Below are positions 16,363-26,410 of a DNA stretch of 64,000 nucleotides, one piece after another; within the stretch, counting starts at the first letter, position 1; every line of letters begins with the position of its first letter. Under the pieces are notes generated by a model. The model was not told the DNA's origin. It saw only the letters and a program-made list of their open reading frames with translations, and did not search any database. A program made the position numbers and the translations under genes. Origin of the DNA: Pirellulales bacterium (GTDB lineage: Bacteria > Planctomycetota > Planctomycetia > Pirellulales > JADZDJ01); NCBI GenBank assembly GCA_020851115.1, contig JADZDJ010000224.1:33130-97129 (forward strand), read 5' to 3'.

Positions 16363-16985
16363 GCTTCGTTGGTGTCATCGCTGCTCTCCAACCAGAGGAG
16401 TAGAGCAGCACTCGTTCGGCCGAAGCCGGGGGCTCTAGTCGGTTCAACACGTCGTAAAAAACTCGCAGAGGCACGGATTTGACCGCTTCCTACGGGTTGA
16501 GCCGCAGCCGAAAACCCGCTGAGCATAACGGCCTCGTCAATATCGAGGATCGGCTGACTGACTTCATCGTCTGCTAGCGAGCGAAGACGGTTGGTAATCG
16601 CCCTCGCTTGTAAGGGACTAGGCGGTTCAGCCGGAGCCGAGAAAGGTCCGTGAGACATGATGCCCGACGAGACAAACACCCGGCACAATTCGACCGCAGA
16701 ATCTCGGAGCAAATTGCGGCGTGCGTCATCTTGCCAATTGCTGACTTGTCCAAGAACCGCCTTCCCACGAACGATTCTTGCCGGAATACAACATGTCACG
16801 TCCGTACTGGTCTCTCCCTTGGTCGCACGGATATCACTGGTCGTCGTACACGGACATGGTGTTGTTCCTTTTTGCCGGCTGATGCGATCAGACGAGCAGT
16901 AGCCCTTGTAGAGGTTTTCGAACGCGGCAACTGTGGAAAAATCAATTTCAGCCAGCGTCCGAGTAGATGCTTCTTTGATTGCCAT
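16359..16985 (-). CDS. Hypothetical protein, second gene of a coupled operon
   Basis: A 208-aa protein without a recognised family. It has five Cys in the first ~65 residues (including PCPC and CC pairs), so it may bind metal, and the C-terminal half is Ala/Ser/Pro-rich. The start at 16985 lies 2 bp after the first gene's stop and the stop overlaps the third gene's start by 4 bp, so all three should be made together. A longer frame to 17042 would overlap the upstream gene and lacks support. Confidence 0.55.
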   Translation of the reverse strand: MAIKEASTRTLAEIDFSTVAAFENLYKGYCSSDRISRQKGTTPCPCTTTSDIRATKGETSTDVTCCIPARIVRGKAVLGQVSNWQDDARRNLLRDSAVELCRVFVSSGIMSHGPFSAPAEPPSPLQARAITNRLRSLADDEVSQPILDIDEAVMLSGFSAAAQPVGSGQIRASASFLRRVEPTRAPGFGRTSAALLLWLESSDDTNEA

Positions 16986-16987
16986 TA

Positions 16988-17647
16988 TCAAGCCTCCAAA
17001 TTCGATACAATCTGCCGTGTATGCTCTCGTGCCTGATTCCATTGTCCCAGCATACGCCTAATTTGGCTCACAGAGGTCTCCCCCTGCACGTCAGAGGCGA
17101 TGTCGGTGTGAAAATTGAATGCAAATTGAAATAGCTCCCTGACTCCCTCGGGCTGTTCCACCCGAAGAGGGCGAACGTCAAGCCTTAAACGAAAACCGAG
17201 CACGTCCTTGCTCATGTATCCGCCGAAGCGTGCATCTGGTTGGTCGAAAGAGGAGAATAAGAGATTATCTCGAAAAAACAACCTTCGGCAGAATTTGCTC
17301 ATCTCACATGTTTCGGGTATGAAGTGCCATTGGAAGTTCAGGCCGATTGCAATATATGGCGTTTCCGGCAGAGTTTCGACGATTTTGCCCATCTTTTCGA
17401 GCACCAGTTCGCTGTGGTCAACGTCTGGTGGTAGAGGTGCAAATTGAAGTTGCTCCGGCACGACAAGCAGCACGAACCTCGGGAGGCGGACTTGAACAAT
17501 CGCTGGAGTGAACAGGGATTCTGCAACCTGCTCAAACTCGTTTTCACTGGCGATGCCATGCCGGACCAGCCAAAGCTGTGAGAACACGCTTGGATTGAAC
17601 TGTCGGGCAACTGCCACGACGTTAGTGTGAATCAAACTGGTGCTCAT
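16988..17647 (-). CDS. Hypothetical protein, first gene of a coupled operon (TIGR04255-like?)
   Basis: A 219-aa soluble protein. The order of segments (an early VVAVARQFNPSVFSQL strand-helix, a central VRLPRFVLLVVPEQLQF strand, an IAIGLNFQWHF strand and a Leu-rich C-terminal FQFAFNFHTDI) recalls TIGR04255 proteins, a sporadic family often near defence genes; I rate this as possible only. The ATG at 17647 is preferred; a GTG at 17692 would add 15 residues. The gene leads an operon with the next two downstream genes. Confidence 0.55.
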   Translation of the reverse strand: MSTSLIHTNVVAVARQFNPSVFSQLWLVRHGIASENEFEQVAESLFTPAIVQVRLPRFVLLVVPEQLQFAPLPPDVDHSELVLEKMGKIVETLPETPYIAIGLNFQWHFIPETCEMSKFCRRLFFRDNLLFSSFDQPDARFGGYMSKDVLGFRLRLDVRPLRVEQPEGVRELFQFAFNFHTDIASDVQGETSVSQIRRMLGQWNQAREHTRQIVSNLEA

Positions 17648-17751
17648 GTTTGGTAAGTCCCGTAGCCCAAAGTCATTCGATCCCTGATCCACTGTTAGGA
17701 ACTCAAGTATTCCTGTAATTATCTACCCCAGTGGAGGAGTATTGGGTTGGA

Positions 17752-17779
17752 TTCTATAAATATTTTCGGTTGGCGGCAA
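17752..17779 (-). promoter_or_regulatory. Candidate promoter for the three-gene operon
   Basis: On the minus strand TTGCCG (17779-17774) and TAGAAT (17757-17752) stand 16 bp apart, about 105 bp before the first gene of the 15.4-17.6 kb operon. The match to a housekeeping promoter is partial. The rest of the 17693-18002 gap shows nothing else I can name. Confidence 0.35.
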
Positions 17780-18002
17780 GTCCTTTAGGCCAATGGTTTC
17801 GACGCAAGGGCGACCAACTGTAACTGGTTATTCGGATGAAAATCCCTTTGCGTGAGATGGAAGCCATCTGATTCCCACCCGTATTTACTACGCAGAGTCA
17901 TTGATTTCGGTTCACCCGTCCGGAAAAGATCGGCATGCCACAAAATAACTTATCCCCTCTAAGAGCGGTAGTATGCTGCCACCTGAGAAGTGTTCCGTCA
18001 CG

Positions 18003-20993
18003 CTAAACCTCATCGGCCGAAACCACCACGGCAAAGGGCACGCCCAAGGTTTCAAAGTGTTTTTGGCCGCAGCGGACTTTGTCGGCTTCGCTGGTGCGGA
18101 GCTTCAGGAAGTCCTTCGTGCTCTTGGTCTCGCGGACCAGGTAGAGCGTTTGGTTGTCATGCTTCATGACGGCCCAGTCGGGGTTGTATTTGCCGACTGG
18201 AGTGTCGATCTCGAACCAGCCGGGCAGCTTGACGAAGAGCTTGATGTCCTCGCGTGTATCCAGCTTCCGGGCGAATTCCCGCTCAACTTCCGATTCGTAC
18301 ACCACGTATTCGTACACGGAATGGTTGACCTGCAACGCCGTCAGATAGTTGATGAGTTCTTCATTCTTGAAGAGCATCATTTCCCATTCGGTCTCCGGGC
18401 CGTCGCCGGCCAACCGTTCGTACTTGATGCCGTCCACCAGCAGCCGATGCAATTCGTACTTGAGGATGTGGGCCACGGCGTCCATGAATCGCTGGGGATC
18501 TCGAAAGAATTCCGTCAGCCGGCCGGACTCCTTTAGAATCCGCACTAGCGTCGAGCGGGTTAGCTCAGTTTCGTTTTGCAGGTAGGCCAGCACGTCGGGC
18601 ACGGGATGACGGTCGTTGGATACCTGCACCTGTGACACGCTGACGGCCGTCGTTGTAACTCCGCCACGTTGCACGTTGAGTTGTCCCGTACTGATAATAA
18701 TCTTTGGTGCATCGATTCGCACCATGCCTTTGATAGCAGCCACACCACGCCGAACTAGTTCATTGGTCTCAAATTCCACGCGGTAAGTGGTCCTGGGTTT
18801 AATGCGGTCCCATAGGGCCGTGAACTCGGGGCTGAGCGTGACTTCCTTCTTCAGCCGATTCGGGCCTTCGTCTTTGTCCTTACGGATGTGCCGCTCGATC
18901 TGGTACAACGCCAACAGATCCACCACGGCCGGCACAAGCTCCTTCTGGGCCTCGGGTAATTCGATCTTAAAGTCTTTTCGCTTGGGGTCAAAGGCCGGTT
19001 GGATGCGTCCCTCGGTGTCGAGCATCTTCTGCTCAACCAAGGCCGTCTTAATGACTTCGGCTATCTCGCGGCCAATGGGCTTTTCTTCGCCGTCAACAAC
19101 GTGTATGAGCTTGGCGAAAGCGGTGATTGGCACCTTGCCGAACGTGACACCGCAATCCTCTTCGTATTCGGTCTGCAATGCTCGGGCGAAGTCTTCGTAG
19201 CTTTCGTTGGCCATGACGAAGAGCTTGTTGACCGACTCGTCAAATACCCGCTGCCCGAACTGGTTTACCGGCAAACGCAAGCCGCGGCCGATTTCCTGAC
19301 GTTTTTTCACGGCACTTCGTGTTTCGTTGAGCGTGCAAATCTGGAAGACGTTCGGGTTGTCCCAGCCTTCCCGAAGAGCAGAATGGCTGAAGATGAACCG
19401 CAGCGGCTCCTCCTCGGAAAGAAGCCGCTCCTTCTCCTTCATGATTAGATTGTACACTTCGTCGTCGGCCTGGGTGTCGCCCCGCGTGTCCTTGAGCACA
19501 CCCTTCTTGTCCGCAGCGAAATAGCCGTTGTGCAGCCGGTCCATCGGTAACTTCAGCCATTCTAGCGGTGTATACTTACTGTCCTTGGCAAGCTCGGCCA
19601 AGGTCTCTTCAAAGGTCAGGGCAAACTTGCCTTTCACCGGCTGCCCCGACTCGTCGTAGTCGCGATAATTGGCCACGCGGTCGATGAAAAACAGACTCAA
19701 GACCTTTACATCCCGCCCGCGAAGCTGCAACTCCTTCTCCAAGTGCCTCTTGACTGTATCGTGTATCTGTGATCGCCACACCTCCTCCCGCATCCCGCCG
19801 CTTTCCTCGCCAAGCCGCATTACCCGTCCGTTGTTGAACCGCACGAACTCGTTACCGGGTTCGGCGTTTATTTCGGCCACAACGAAGCCGTCCTGGTAGC
19901 AAGCCCGTTCGTTTGACACACTGAAGAGGTCGGTGCCGTTCTTGACCGTGACCGATTTCTCCTTGGGGCCGTCCGGTTTCTGCTCATGAATACGTATTTT
20001 GGCCTTGATGCCCTTCTTGTAGTCGATCTGCTCGACGCGTACTAAGGCGTCGTTGGCCCCGCCATACGCTTTAGTTTCGGCGACGACGATCTGCTTGACT
20101 AAGCGAAGCTCAAACGCCCGCACTGGGTCCAGCCGATAAACTAGGTTGTATGGATTGCGGTGCGTGGCGGAGTAGCGAAGCGTACATAGAGGATTGAGTG
20201 CCCGAATTGCGTCCTGGGCTTTTTCAGTGGCGTCCACGCTCTGTGGTTCGTCTATGATCACGACGGGGCGTGTGGCCTGAACAAATTCCATAGGCGAGTG
20301 TCCGCCCGGTAGCCTGTCTGTTTCTTTGTAAAAAACATTGCTCTTCTTCCGTTCATCCTCGGTCTCTGCCCCGGTGAAGTTCTTTCGGAAGGCGTCGATA
20401 TTGATGACAAGGATTTGTACCGTGTTGCTAACGGCGAATTGCCGTAAGCGATTGACCTTTCTGGCGTCGTAAACAAAGTGCTCAAAGGGCAGGTTGTTGT
20501 ACAACGCCCGGAAATGTTCCGCCGTGATTTCGATATTCTTAAGCACACCCTCGCGGATGGCGACACTGGGCACAACGATTATGAACTTCTGGAGGCCGTA
20601 GCGACGGGACAACTCAAAGATCGTCCGCAGATAGACGTAGGTTTTTCCTGTGCCCGTCTCCATCTCGACGGAAAAGTGCGGACAGGTTCGGACTGCGTTT
20701 GCGGCCGTATCGAACAATTCCCATGCCTCCAAGGGAGCGGCGGGATCGCCGGTCTCGATGTCGTTGCGTACCTGCAATGCCCGGGTGTTGGCCAGAAGTG
20801 TTTCGGGTGCTAGTAACAGGTTGTTGCCCACACCAAGTTCGGTCCTGGCCTGGCCGGCAAACAATCCGCCCCAGTCGCCCACCTGGATAACCGAATACTC
20901 TGGGGCTCCTTGGGGCTGGCCTTCAAAAAGGTCGGTTACCGCAGCCACGGCGTCAAGCTGGTACTGTTGATTAGCGTCGAATTGCAGTTTCAT
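18003..20993 (-). CDS. res: Type III restriction enzyme Res subunit
   Basis: A 996-aa ATP-dependent translocase/nuclease that with Mod cuts DNA lacking methylation at head-to-head sites. Superfamily 2 motifs are present: Walker A TGTGKT (113-118), the DEAD-box variant VIIDEPQS typical of this family, the SALREGWDNPNVF segment and GRGLRLPV (motif VI). The C-terminal nuclease domain shows a PD-x(n)-E-x-K type site: YNPDWAV followed by LYLVRETKS. All motifs look intact. I choose the ATG at 20993, preceded by GAAGGGA; an ATG at 21008 overlaps the mod stop as ATGA and is possible. Confidence 0.92.
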   Translation of the reverse strand: MKLQFDANQQYQLDAVAAVTDLFEGQPQGAPEYSVIQVGDWGGLFAGQARTELGVGNNLLLAPETLLANTRALQVRNDIETGDPAAPLEAWELFDTAANAVRTCPHFSVEMETGTGKTYVYLRTIFELSRRYGLQKFIIVVPSVAIREGVLKNIEITAEHFRALYNNLPFEHFVYDARKVNRLRQFAVSNTVQILVINIDAFRKNFTGAETEDERKKSNVFYKETDRLPGGHSPMEFVQATRPVVIIDEPQSVDATEKAQDAIRALNPLCTLRYSATHRNPYNLVYRLDPVRAFELRLVKQIVVAETKAYGGANDALVRVEQIDYKKGIKAKIRIHEQKPDGPKEKSVTVKNGTDLFSVSNERACYQDGFVVAEINAEPGNEFVRFNNGRVMRLGEESGGMREEVWRSQIHDTVKRHLEKELQLRGRDVKVLSLFFIDRVANYRDYDESGQPVKGKFALTFEETLAELAKDSKYTPLEWLKLPMDRLHNGYFAADKKGVLKDTRGDTQADDEVYNLIMKEKERLLSEEEPLRFIFSHSALREGWDNPNVFQICTLNETRSAVKKRQEIGRGLRLPVNQFGQRVFDESVNKLFVMANESYEDFARALQTEYEEDCGVTFGKVPITAFAKLIHVVDGEEKPIGREIAEVIKTALVEQKMLDTEGRIQPAFDPKRKDFKIELPEAQKELVPAVVDLLALYQIERHIRKDKDEGPNRLKKEVTLSPEFTALWDRIKPRTTYRVEFETNELVRRGVAAIKGMVRIDAPKIIISTGQLNVQRGGVTTTAVSVSQVQVSNDRHPVPDVLAYLQNETELTRSTLVRILKESGRLTEFFRDPQRFMDAVAHILKYELHRLLVDGIKYERLAGDGPETEWEMMLFKNEELINYLTALQVNHSVYEYVVYESEVEREFARKLDTREDIKLFVKLPGWFEIDTPVGKYNPDWAVMKHDNQTLYLVRETKSTKDFLKLRTSEADKVRCGQKHFETLGVPFAVVVSADEV

Positions 20994-21004
20994 GGTGATT
21001 CCCT

Positions 21005-22912
21005 TCATACCGTCTTAAAGCTGGTGACGCCTTTGGTCTTGAATATCTGCACAGCGTTGGCCTTGAGTTGGTCGTTGCCGGCAAAGCCTCCGTCCAGGCA
21101 GACAATCCGCTCGGGTTTCTTCTCGGCAATGGCCCGGATCAGGTCGAGGGTTAGTTCCGGCTCCAGGCAGATCACGAGAGCCCCGCCGGCCACGCTGTAT
21201 GCCGACTTGCCGGCTAAAGCAACCTTTTCGACCGGCGTGGTCAAGGGGAATCCGCTCTTGAGCAGGAGCTCGTAGAGAATGTCGTGCGATGTCCGGCCAT
21301 CTCGGATGTGGTCTACATGAAGTTCAAGTTGCCGTTCAAGGGTGGCGGGATCATGCTTGATCCCTGCGTCCCAGGTCGTTAAGTTGGATTGGTCGAGCTT
21401 GAAGACGCGGAAGCCCCGGTCGGGTTTTAACCCGTTATCCATGTCGAACTTACCTGCGTCCGCGTCGTTCAGCCTTTTGTTCACTCGCCGAACGCGTTCC
21501 TTGCAGATATCTGCAATCGTTGGGCAGTCGGTCCGTTCGGTCGGCTCCGGCAGTTGCACCAGAATGAATCTGCGGCTACCTCCATCTGCCTCATTCGCCT
21601 GAAATACGGCGTGGGCAGTCGTTCCACTACCAGCGAAGAAATCAATGACCAGGGCATTCTTGTCGCCGTCGATTTGCAGGAATCGCTCAATGAGTGCTAC
21701 TGGCTTCGGGAACTGAAGAACTACCTCATCATCAAACAACGCCCGTAGGTCAGCCGTCCCGTGCTGCGTATAGATTCCGTCGATTATCGAGAACGGTTTG
21801 GCTCCTCGCTTTTGCCCATCTTTCCCGATTAGGTATTGCTTGTAGGAAATACTCCATCCGTTGTCCGTCTTGGTAAAGACGAGACCATTTTCAGCAATCG
21901 TCGCTTCAACGCGGTCCTTACTCCACCACCATTGCCTCTTGGGTAGCACCTGTGTGCCATCGGGTGCAGTGATGGGAAACATAAGGTTCTCACGGCGATC
22001 CATGCTCTTGGTAGCCTCAAGCGGCTTGATCCTGTACGGCCCGCGTTTCTCAAGATGCTCGTCCTTGCCGTCGTAGTATTTCTCCTCTGCCTCGGGGTCA
22101 GGTGGAAGCCAAAACTCGTTCAATGCATCAATGTTCTTTGCGTAAAGGATACAGAATTCGTGCTGCCTCACGGCAAATCGCTCTTTGGCACCCCCGCCAT
22201 AGCTCTTCTTCCATACAAATCCCTCAATGAAGTTTTCCTCACCAAACACTTCCGCACAGAGCTTACGGAGGTTGTCAAGCTCGTGGTCGTCAATACTGAT
22301 GAATACGAGTCCATCGTCGCGTAGCAGATTTCTGGCTAAATACAAACGCGGATACATCATGTTAAGCCACTTAGAGTGAAACCGTCCGTCGGCTTCGGTG
22401 TTCGTGCCGAACTTCTTGCCCTCTGCATCGGCTTGGCCTGTGTACTCCAGGTAGGTTTCTAGGCTTTCAGTGTAGTTGTCTGGATATATGAAATCGTTTC
22501 CCGTATTGTAAGGCGGGTCGATGTAAATCATCTTGATTTTGCCGAGGTATGCCTTCTGCAAGAGCTTCAGTACTTCGAGATTGTCCCCCTCGATGATTAG
22601 GTTGTCAGTCGTGTCAAAATTGACGCTTTCTTCCGGGCAGGGGCGGAGTGTACCGAGGCTGGGGGCCTGGATCGTCTTGAAGCACTCTCTCTTGCCCGGC
22701 CAGTTCATCCCGTAGCGTTCCTTACCCACGTCCACGGCCTCGCCCAAGGCTAGCTTCAATCGCTCGATGTCAATCTTACCGCCCTCCGTGCGAATCTCGG
22801 GAAAAAGGCGTGTAAGGTCGGCAATTTTGTCGCCAGTAATATCATGCGACCTCAGGTCGAGGGCGTCGGTCTCGGGACTCGAAGAAGGATGTGCTGTCGT
22901 TCCATTAGACAT
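21005..22912 (-). CDS. mod: Type III restriction-modification DNA methyltransferase Mod subunit
   Basis: A 635-aa beta-class N6-adenine (or N4-cytosine) methyltransferase and the specificity subunit of the system. Motif IV DPPYNTGND is at 132-140 and the AdoMet-binding FFAGSG follows near residue 415, the beta-class order; the region between (about 210-370) should be the target-recognition domain. The C-terminal ~100 residues read FPLTTPVEKVALAGK and similar segments usual in type III Mod proteins. The stop lies 11 bp from the preferred res start. Self-modification needs only this gene. Confidence 0.93.
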   Translation of the reverse strand: MSNGTTAHPSSSPETDALDLRSHDITGDKIADLTRLFPEIRTEGGKIDIERLKLALGEAVDVGKERYGMNWPGKRECFKTIQAPSLGTLRPCPEESVNFDTTDNLIIEGDNLEVLKLLQKAYLGKIKMIYIDPPYNTGNDFIYPDNYTESLETYLEYTGQADAEGKKFGTNTEADGRFHSKWLNMMYPRLYLARNLLRDDGLVFISIDDHELDNLRKLCAEVFGEENFIEGFVWKKSYGGGAKERFAVRQHEFCILYAKNIDALNEFWLPPDPEAEEKYYDGKDEHLEKRGPYRIKPLEATKSMDRRENLMFPITAPDGTQVLPKRQWWWSKDRVEATIAENGLVFTKTDNGWSISYKQYLIGKDGQKRGAKPFSIIDGIYTQHGTADLRALFDDEVVLQFPKPVALIERFLQIDGDKNALVIDFFAGSGTTAHAVFQANEADGGSRRFILVQLPEPTERTDCPTIADICKERVRRVNKRLNDADAGKFDMDNGLKPDRGFRVFKLDQSNLTTWDAGIKHDPATLERQLELHVDHIRDGRTSHDILYELLLKSGFPLTTPVEKVALAGKSAYSVAGGALVICLEPELTLDLIRAIAEKKPERIVCLDGGFAGNDQLKANAVQIFKTKGVTSFKTV

Positions 22913-22965
22913 GGGAAATCACCGTGAGTTGGAGAAACTGTCGCGTTTGTATTCGGGAAGACGAT

Positions 22966-23364
22966 CTATGGTTGTGTTGTGTCGCCTACCACCGTCTCGA
23001 ATGCCAGGCGTGCCCAATGGTCGATAGAATCCGGTACAGCGTCACCGGGTTTAATCACGAAATATCGCGTGAGGCCCTTGTACTTCGTGCCTTGTGGCGG
23101 TCCCACAAACTCCGGGGCCGACACACTTTCCGGAAGTGCCATTCCAACAACTAACTGTTTTGCAGTCTTGACCCATACCACAGCGTATACGGGTGAGGTG
23201 GCTGACACGGATGTCGAGTACTTGATGTAGATCGTTGTCAAATCTCCAAATACCTCAGTCGAAACACTCAGCAAGGCGTCATTTATCCGTTGAAATGACG
23301 GCCGCAAAGCATCCCAGGAGCTAGTATTTACTCGTTCCCATGCACGGTCTGAAAGGGTTCCCAT
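22966..23364 (-). CDS. DUF5655-like small protein inside the restriction operon
   Basis: A 132-aa soluble protein. Its order of elements (a long helix with FQRINDALLSVS, a TIYIKYST strand, the strand pair YAVVWVKTAKQLVVGMALP, a YKGLTRYFVIKP strand and a final DSIDHWARLAFETV helix) fits the DUF5655 pattern, a small alpha/beta domain that is often fused or adjacent to restriction-like genes. It is encoded between helicase and mod with gaps of 53 and 86 bp, so it is probably part of the same transcript. Function unknown. Confidence 0.55.
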   Translation of the reverse strand: MGTLSDRAWERVNTSSWDALRPSFQRINDALLSVSTEVFGDLTTIYIKYSTSVSATSPVYAVVWVKTAKQLVVGMALPESVSAPEFVGPPQGTKYKGLTRYFVIKPGDAVPDSIDHWARLAFETVVGDTTQP

Positions 23365-23450
23365 GTGTAGCCTTCAATGAGTTAGGGTTCGTGGTTGTCG
23401 TTGAAATCGCTTCACACGGCAGCGGTAGGAATACTCCCAGTTGACCATGC

Positions 23451-26336
23451 TCATGCGAGACTCCATTTAAGCGTGAAAAGTGTCTTACACTCCGTCTTCT
23501 GCTCCAACCGCCGGCTGATTTCGTCCAACAAGGCATCCTTCTGCCGGTCAATGTCTCGGCTGGCGGTGTCGTAGGCCCGCCATGCCTCGTCCCGTTTGGT
23601 TTCCAGTCCCCGCAGCTTTCGCTGGAATTCAAGCTTCTCGGGCAGGTTGGGAGCCATGCGGGCGAATTTCTTCTTTTCCTTGATCTCCTCGTCGAGTTCC
23701 TCAAGCTCTGCCTTCAGGGCGGCCCGGCGGTCGTCGGCCCAACGGTCGAGCTTGTCCATCTCGGTGTCGAACCAGTGGCCATTCTTGGCGGAGAGTACCT
23801 CAAGGAATTCGGCCTGCCGGCGGGACGTCGCGTCGGTAAGCAAACCCTGGAATGTTGCTGGGACTGCCGGGGTTGCGTTCACCCAGCCCGAAAGATCAAA
23901 CAATCGCCGGCAAGCGGTTTCATCTACCATATCCTCGGTGTCGGTAACGCTGGCCAAGATAAGGGTGTCTTCGCTTTCGAGCGACTGCACGCCCAGCCGG
24001 GAGCACGTGAGCCAACCACTCTTGCCGACATAGGGCGTCAGGGCGGCGATATTCTTGCCGCTGCCGGAGTAGTCGAAAACCACTTCCGTCACCGGCGGAT
24101 TCAGGGCCATTGCCTGGGCCAAGACCCGCTGGGCCAACGGATGGCCGATGCGGTAGGTGTTCGCGTCTTCGACGTTCTTGCCGAGCCGATACGGGCCGGG
24201 ATGAATCGTCTCGCCGGGGTAGGGATTGCGGGTGAGGTAGAAACTGTATTGGTCGCCGTCGAATTGGGCGTAATCGGCCAACAGATACCGGGTGAGCAGC
24301 CAAAGCCGTTCGTTGAAACGGTCGAGCAGGCCGGAGCTTTGGATGCGGACCTTTTCGACGACTTCCTGATCGAAGTTGTCGAGCAGCTTTTCGCGGGCAT
24401 CCCGCTGGCCGGCGGCGATCTCGGTGTCCAACTCCCGCTGAAGCTGGTCAAACTCGAATTGGATCTGCTCCGGCGTGCGGCATTTCTGGTAGATGGCGGC
24501 GATGCGTTTCTCGAAATCCACGCCCGATTCCACGGCCCCCAGCACTTCGTCGCTGGCCCCGAACACGCCGCTGAAGAGCCGGAACTTCTCGTCCAACAGT
24601 TCGTACACCCGCTGGTCGGCGGCGTTGCTCTTGTTGAGGAAGTTGACCACCACCACGTCGAATTTCTGGCCGTAGCGGTGGCAGCGGCCGATGCGTTGCT
24701 CGATGCGTTGGGGATTCCAGGGCAGGTCGTAGTTGACCACCAGATTGCAGAATTGCAGGTTGAGGCCCTCGGCAGCCGCCTCGGTGGCGATCATGATGGC
24801 CGCTTCGTCGCGGAAGTAATCGACCAGGGCGGCACGCATATCGGCGGCCGGGGAGCCGGAGACGCGATCCGTGCCGGCGTGTTTCTTGAGCCAAGCCTGA
24901 TAGATTTCTTTGGACTTAGGGTCGGTGTTCGTGCCGTTGAACACCATGACCTTGCCGCGAAACTCGGTCTGCTCCAGGATGCGGAAAAGGTATTCCTGCG
25001 TGCGGCGGGACTCGGTGAAGATGAGGGCCTTTTGCTGGAGGGTGGCCCCGGCGTGTTCCTGTTGTGCCTTGGCGGCGGCAGCGAAACCTCGCCGCAAGGC
25101 CGTCAGAAGAACCTCGCCTTTGGAATTCGTGGCGATGGAGCGGGCCAGTGTATGAAACTCGCGGAGCTTGGCCATTTCCAGCCGCATTTCGGCGACCTGC
25201 TCGGGCGTATATTTCGGTCGCTCCGGCTCGCCGTTGGTTTCTTCGTCCGGCTCCCATTCGTCGGCCAGTTCGTCGATCTCCTCCCAGTTGTCGGCCAGTT
25301 GTTCCGGCGGGGCGTCCACCTTTTCCGCCTGGGTGGCGGCCGTTTCGAGCTTGTAGGCCAGGCCGCTAAGCGTGTCGGATATGGCGTAGGTGGATGATGC
25401 CAGCAGCTTCCGCAGAATGAGCGTCATTAGGGAGCGTTGGCTGGCCGGCAAGGCGTAGAGCGTCGGCTGCTGGAGGTACTCGGAAACCACGTCGTAGAGC
25501 CGCTGCTCCTCGGGCGTGGGCACGAATTCCTGCACCAAGGCATGGCGGTTTGTGTACTTGACGTATTCCAACACTTGCTTGCGGAGGGTCCGTTTGCAGA
25601 TCGGCTTGAGCCGCTCCTTCAGGTCGTTGAAGTCGTTGTCGTTCCCCAGCCGGGTGAAGCGGGTGCGGTAGGTTTTCAGGTCGCCGAAGGAAAAATCGTC
25701 GATGATGCTCACCAAGCCGTAGAGTTCCAAGAGCGAGTTTTGCAGCGGCGTGGCGGTTAAGAGCACCTTGCGAAATGGGGCCACGCATTGCTTGATGGCG
25801 TTGGCAATCTTGTTCGTGGGCTTGTACACGTTGCGGAGCCGGTGGGCTTCGTCGATGACCACCAGATCCCAGCGTGTCTGGCGGATGTAAGGCTCCATCT
25901 TCCGGACGAAATGGTACGAACAGATAATGACGGCGTTCTGCTGGAAGGGATTGAGGTTGCCGGCCCGGATGGTGTCGTTGAAGGTGCGGGCTTCCAAGAT
26001 GACCGATGGGAGGAAGAACTTGTCGGCCAGTTCCTGGCTCCACTGCTTCCGCAAGTTGGCCGGCACGATGACCAAGATGCGACGCTTCCCTTCCGCCCAG
26101 CTTTGGTCGATCAAGAGCCCGGCCTCGATGGTTTTCCCCAGCCCTACTTCGTCGGCCAGGATGGCACCACGCGAAAGCGGGTTGCGGAAGGCGAAGAGTG
26201 CCGCTTCGATTTGATGCGGATTAAGGTCGACCTGGGCATCCGATAGAACCGCCGTAAGCTTCTCAACGCTGTCGGAAGCACAACGCCGCGTTAGTTCGTG
26301 GGCGATGTACTTGGCGTGGTACTGGGTCAGCTTCAT
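23451..26336 (-). CDS. SNF2-family DNA helicase/translocase
   Basis: A 961-aa SWI2/SNF2-type translocase (RapA/HepA-like). N-terminal lobe: DEVGLGKT Walker A (62-69), VIDEAHRLRN (DEAH at 162-165) and TATPLQN motif III. C-terminal lobe: GLNLQFCNLVVNYDLPWNPQRIEQRIGRCHRYGQ (motifs V and VI). The last ~130 residues form a long charged helical coil (ELDEEIKEKKKF). It lies upstream of DUF5655, mod and res genes on the same strand. Accessory SNF2 helicases occur with restriction systems, including DISARM, but the other DISARM genes are absent. It may act as an extra motor or anti-phage effector. Confidence 0.88.
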   Translation of the reverse strand: MKLTQYHAKYIAHELTRRCASDSVEKLTAVLSDAQVDLNPHQIEAALFAFRNPLSRGAILADEVGLGKTIEAGLLIDQSWAEGKRRILVIVPANLRKQWSQELADKFFLPSVILEARTFNDTIRAGNLNPFQQNAVIICSYHFVRKMEPYIRQTRWDLVVIDEAHRLRNVYKPTNKIANAIKQCVAPFRKVLLTATPLQNSLLELYGLVSIIDDFSFGDLKTYRTRFTRLGNDNDFNDLKERLKPICKRTLRKQVLEYVKYTNRHALVQEFVPTPEEQRLYDVVSEYLQQPTLYALPASQRSLMTLILRKLLASSTYAISDTLSGLAYKLETAATQAEKVDAPPEQLADNWEEIDELADEWEPDEETNGEPERPKYTPEQVAEMRLEMAKLREFHTLARSIATNSKGEVLLTALRRGFAAAAKAQQEHAGATLQQKALIFTESRRTQEYLFRILEQTEFRGKVMVFNGTNTDPKSKEIYQAWLKKHAGTDRVSGSPAADMRAALVDYFRDEAAIMIATEAAAEGLNLQFCNLVVNYDLPWNPQRIEQRIGRCHRYGQKFDVVVVNFLNKSNAADQRVYELLDEKFRLFSGVFGASDEVLGAVESGVDFEKRIAAIYQKCRTPEQIQFEFDQLQRELDTEIAAGQRDAREKLLDNFDQEVVEKVRIQSSGLLDRFNERLWLLTRYLLADYAQFDGDQYSFYLTRNPYPGETIHPGPYRLGKNVEDANTYRIGHPLAQRVLAQAMALNPPVTEVVFDYSGSGKNIAALTPYVGKSGWLTCSRLGVQSLESEDTLILASVTDTEDMVDETACRRLFDLSGWVNATPAVPATFQGLLTDATSRRQAEFLEVLSAKNGHWFDTEMDKLDRWADDRRAALKAELEELDEEIKEKKKFARMAPNLPEKLEFQRKLRGLETKRDEAWRAYDTASRDIDRQKDALLDEISRRLEQKTECKTLFTLKWSLA

Positions 26337-26410
26337 GGGGACACTTCGGCAGGGCGGTCGGCATCAGGCCGGAGGCATCTGGCTATGTGAGGAAAAAACG
26401 GCGGGTCGGG

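Noticed and set aside
23775..25397. 540-codon plus-strand frame
   Set aside because: Lies wholly antisense to the SNF2 helicase; its Gly/Val/Leu/His-rich composition is that of a GC-driven shadow frame.
23451..26336. DISARM system (SNF2 helicase plus methyltransferase)
   Set aside because: The drmA/drmB/drmC-type genes are absent, and the methyltransferase is the beta-class Mod of a type III system.
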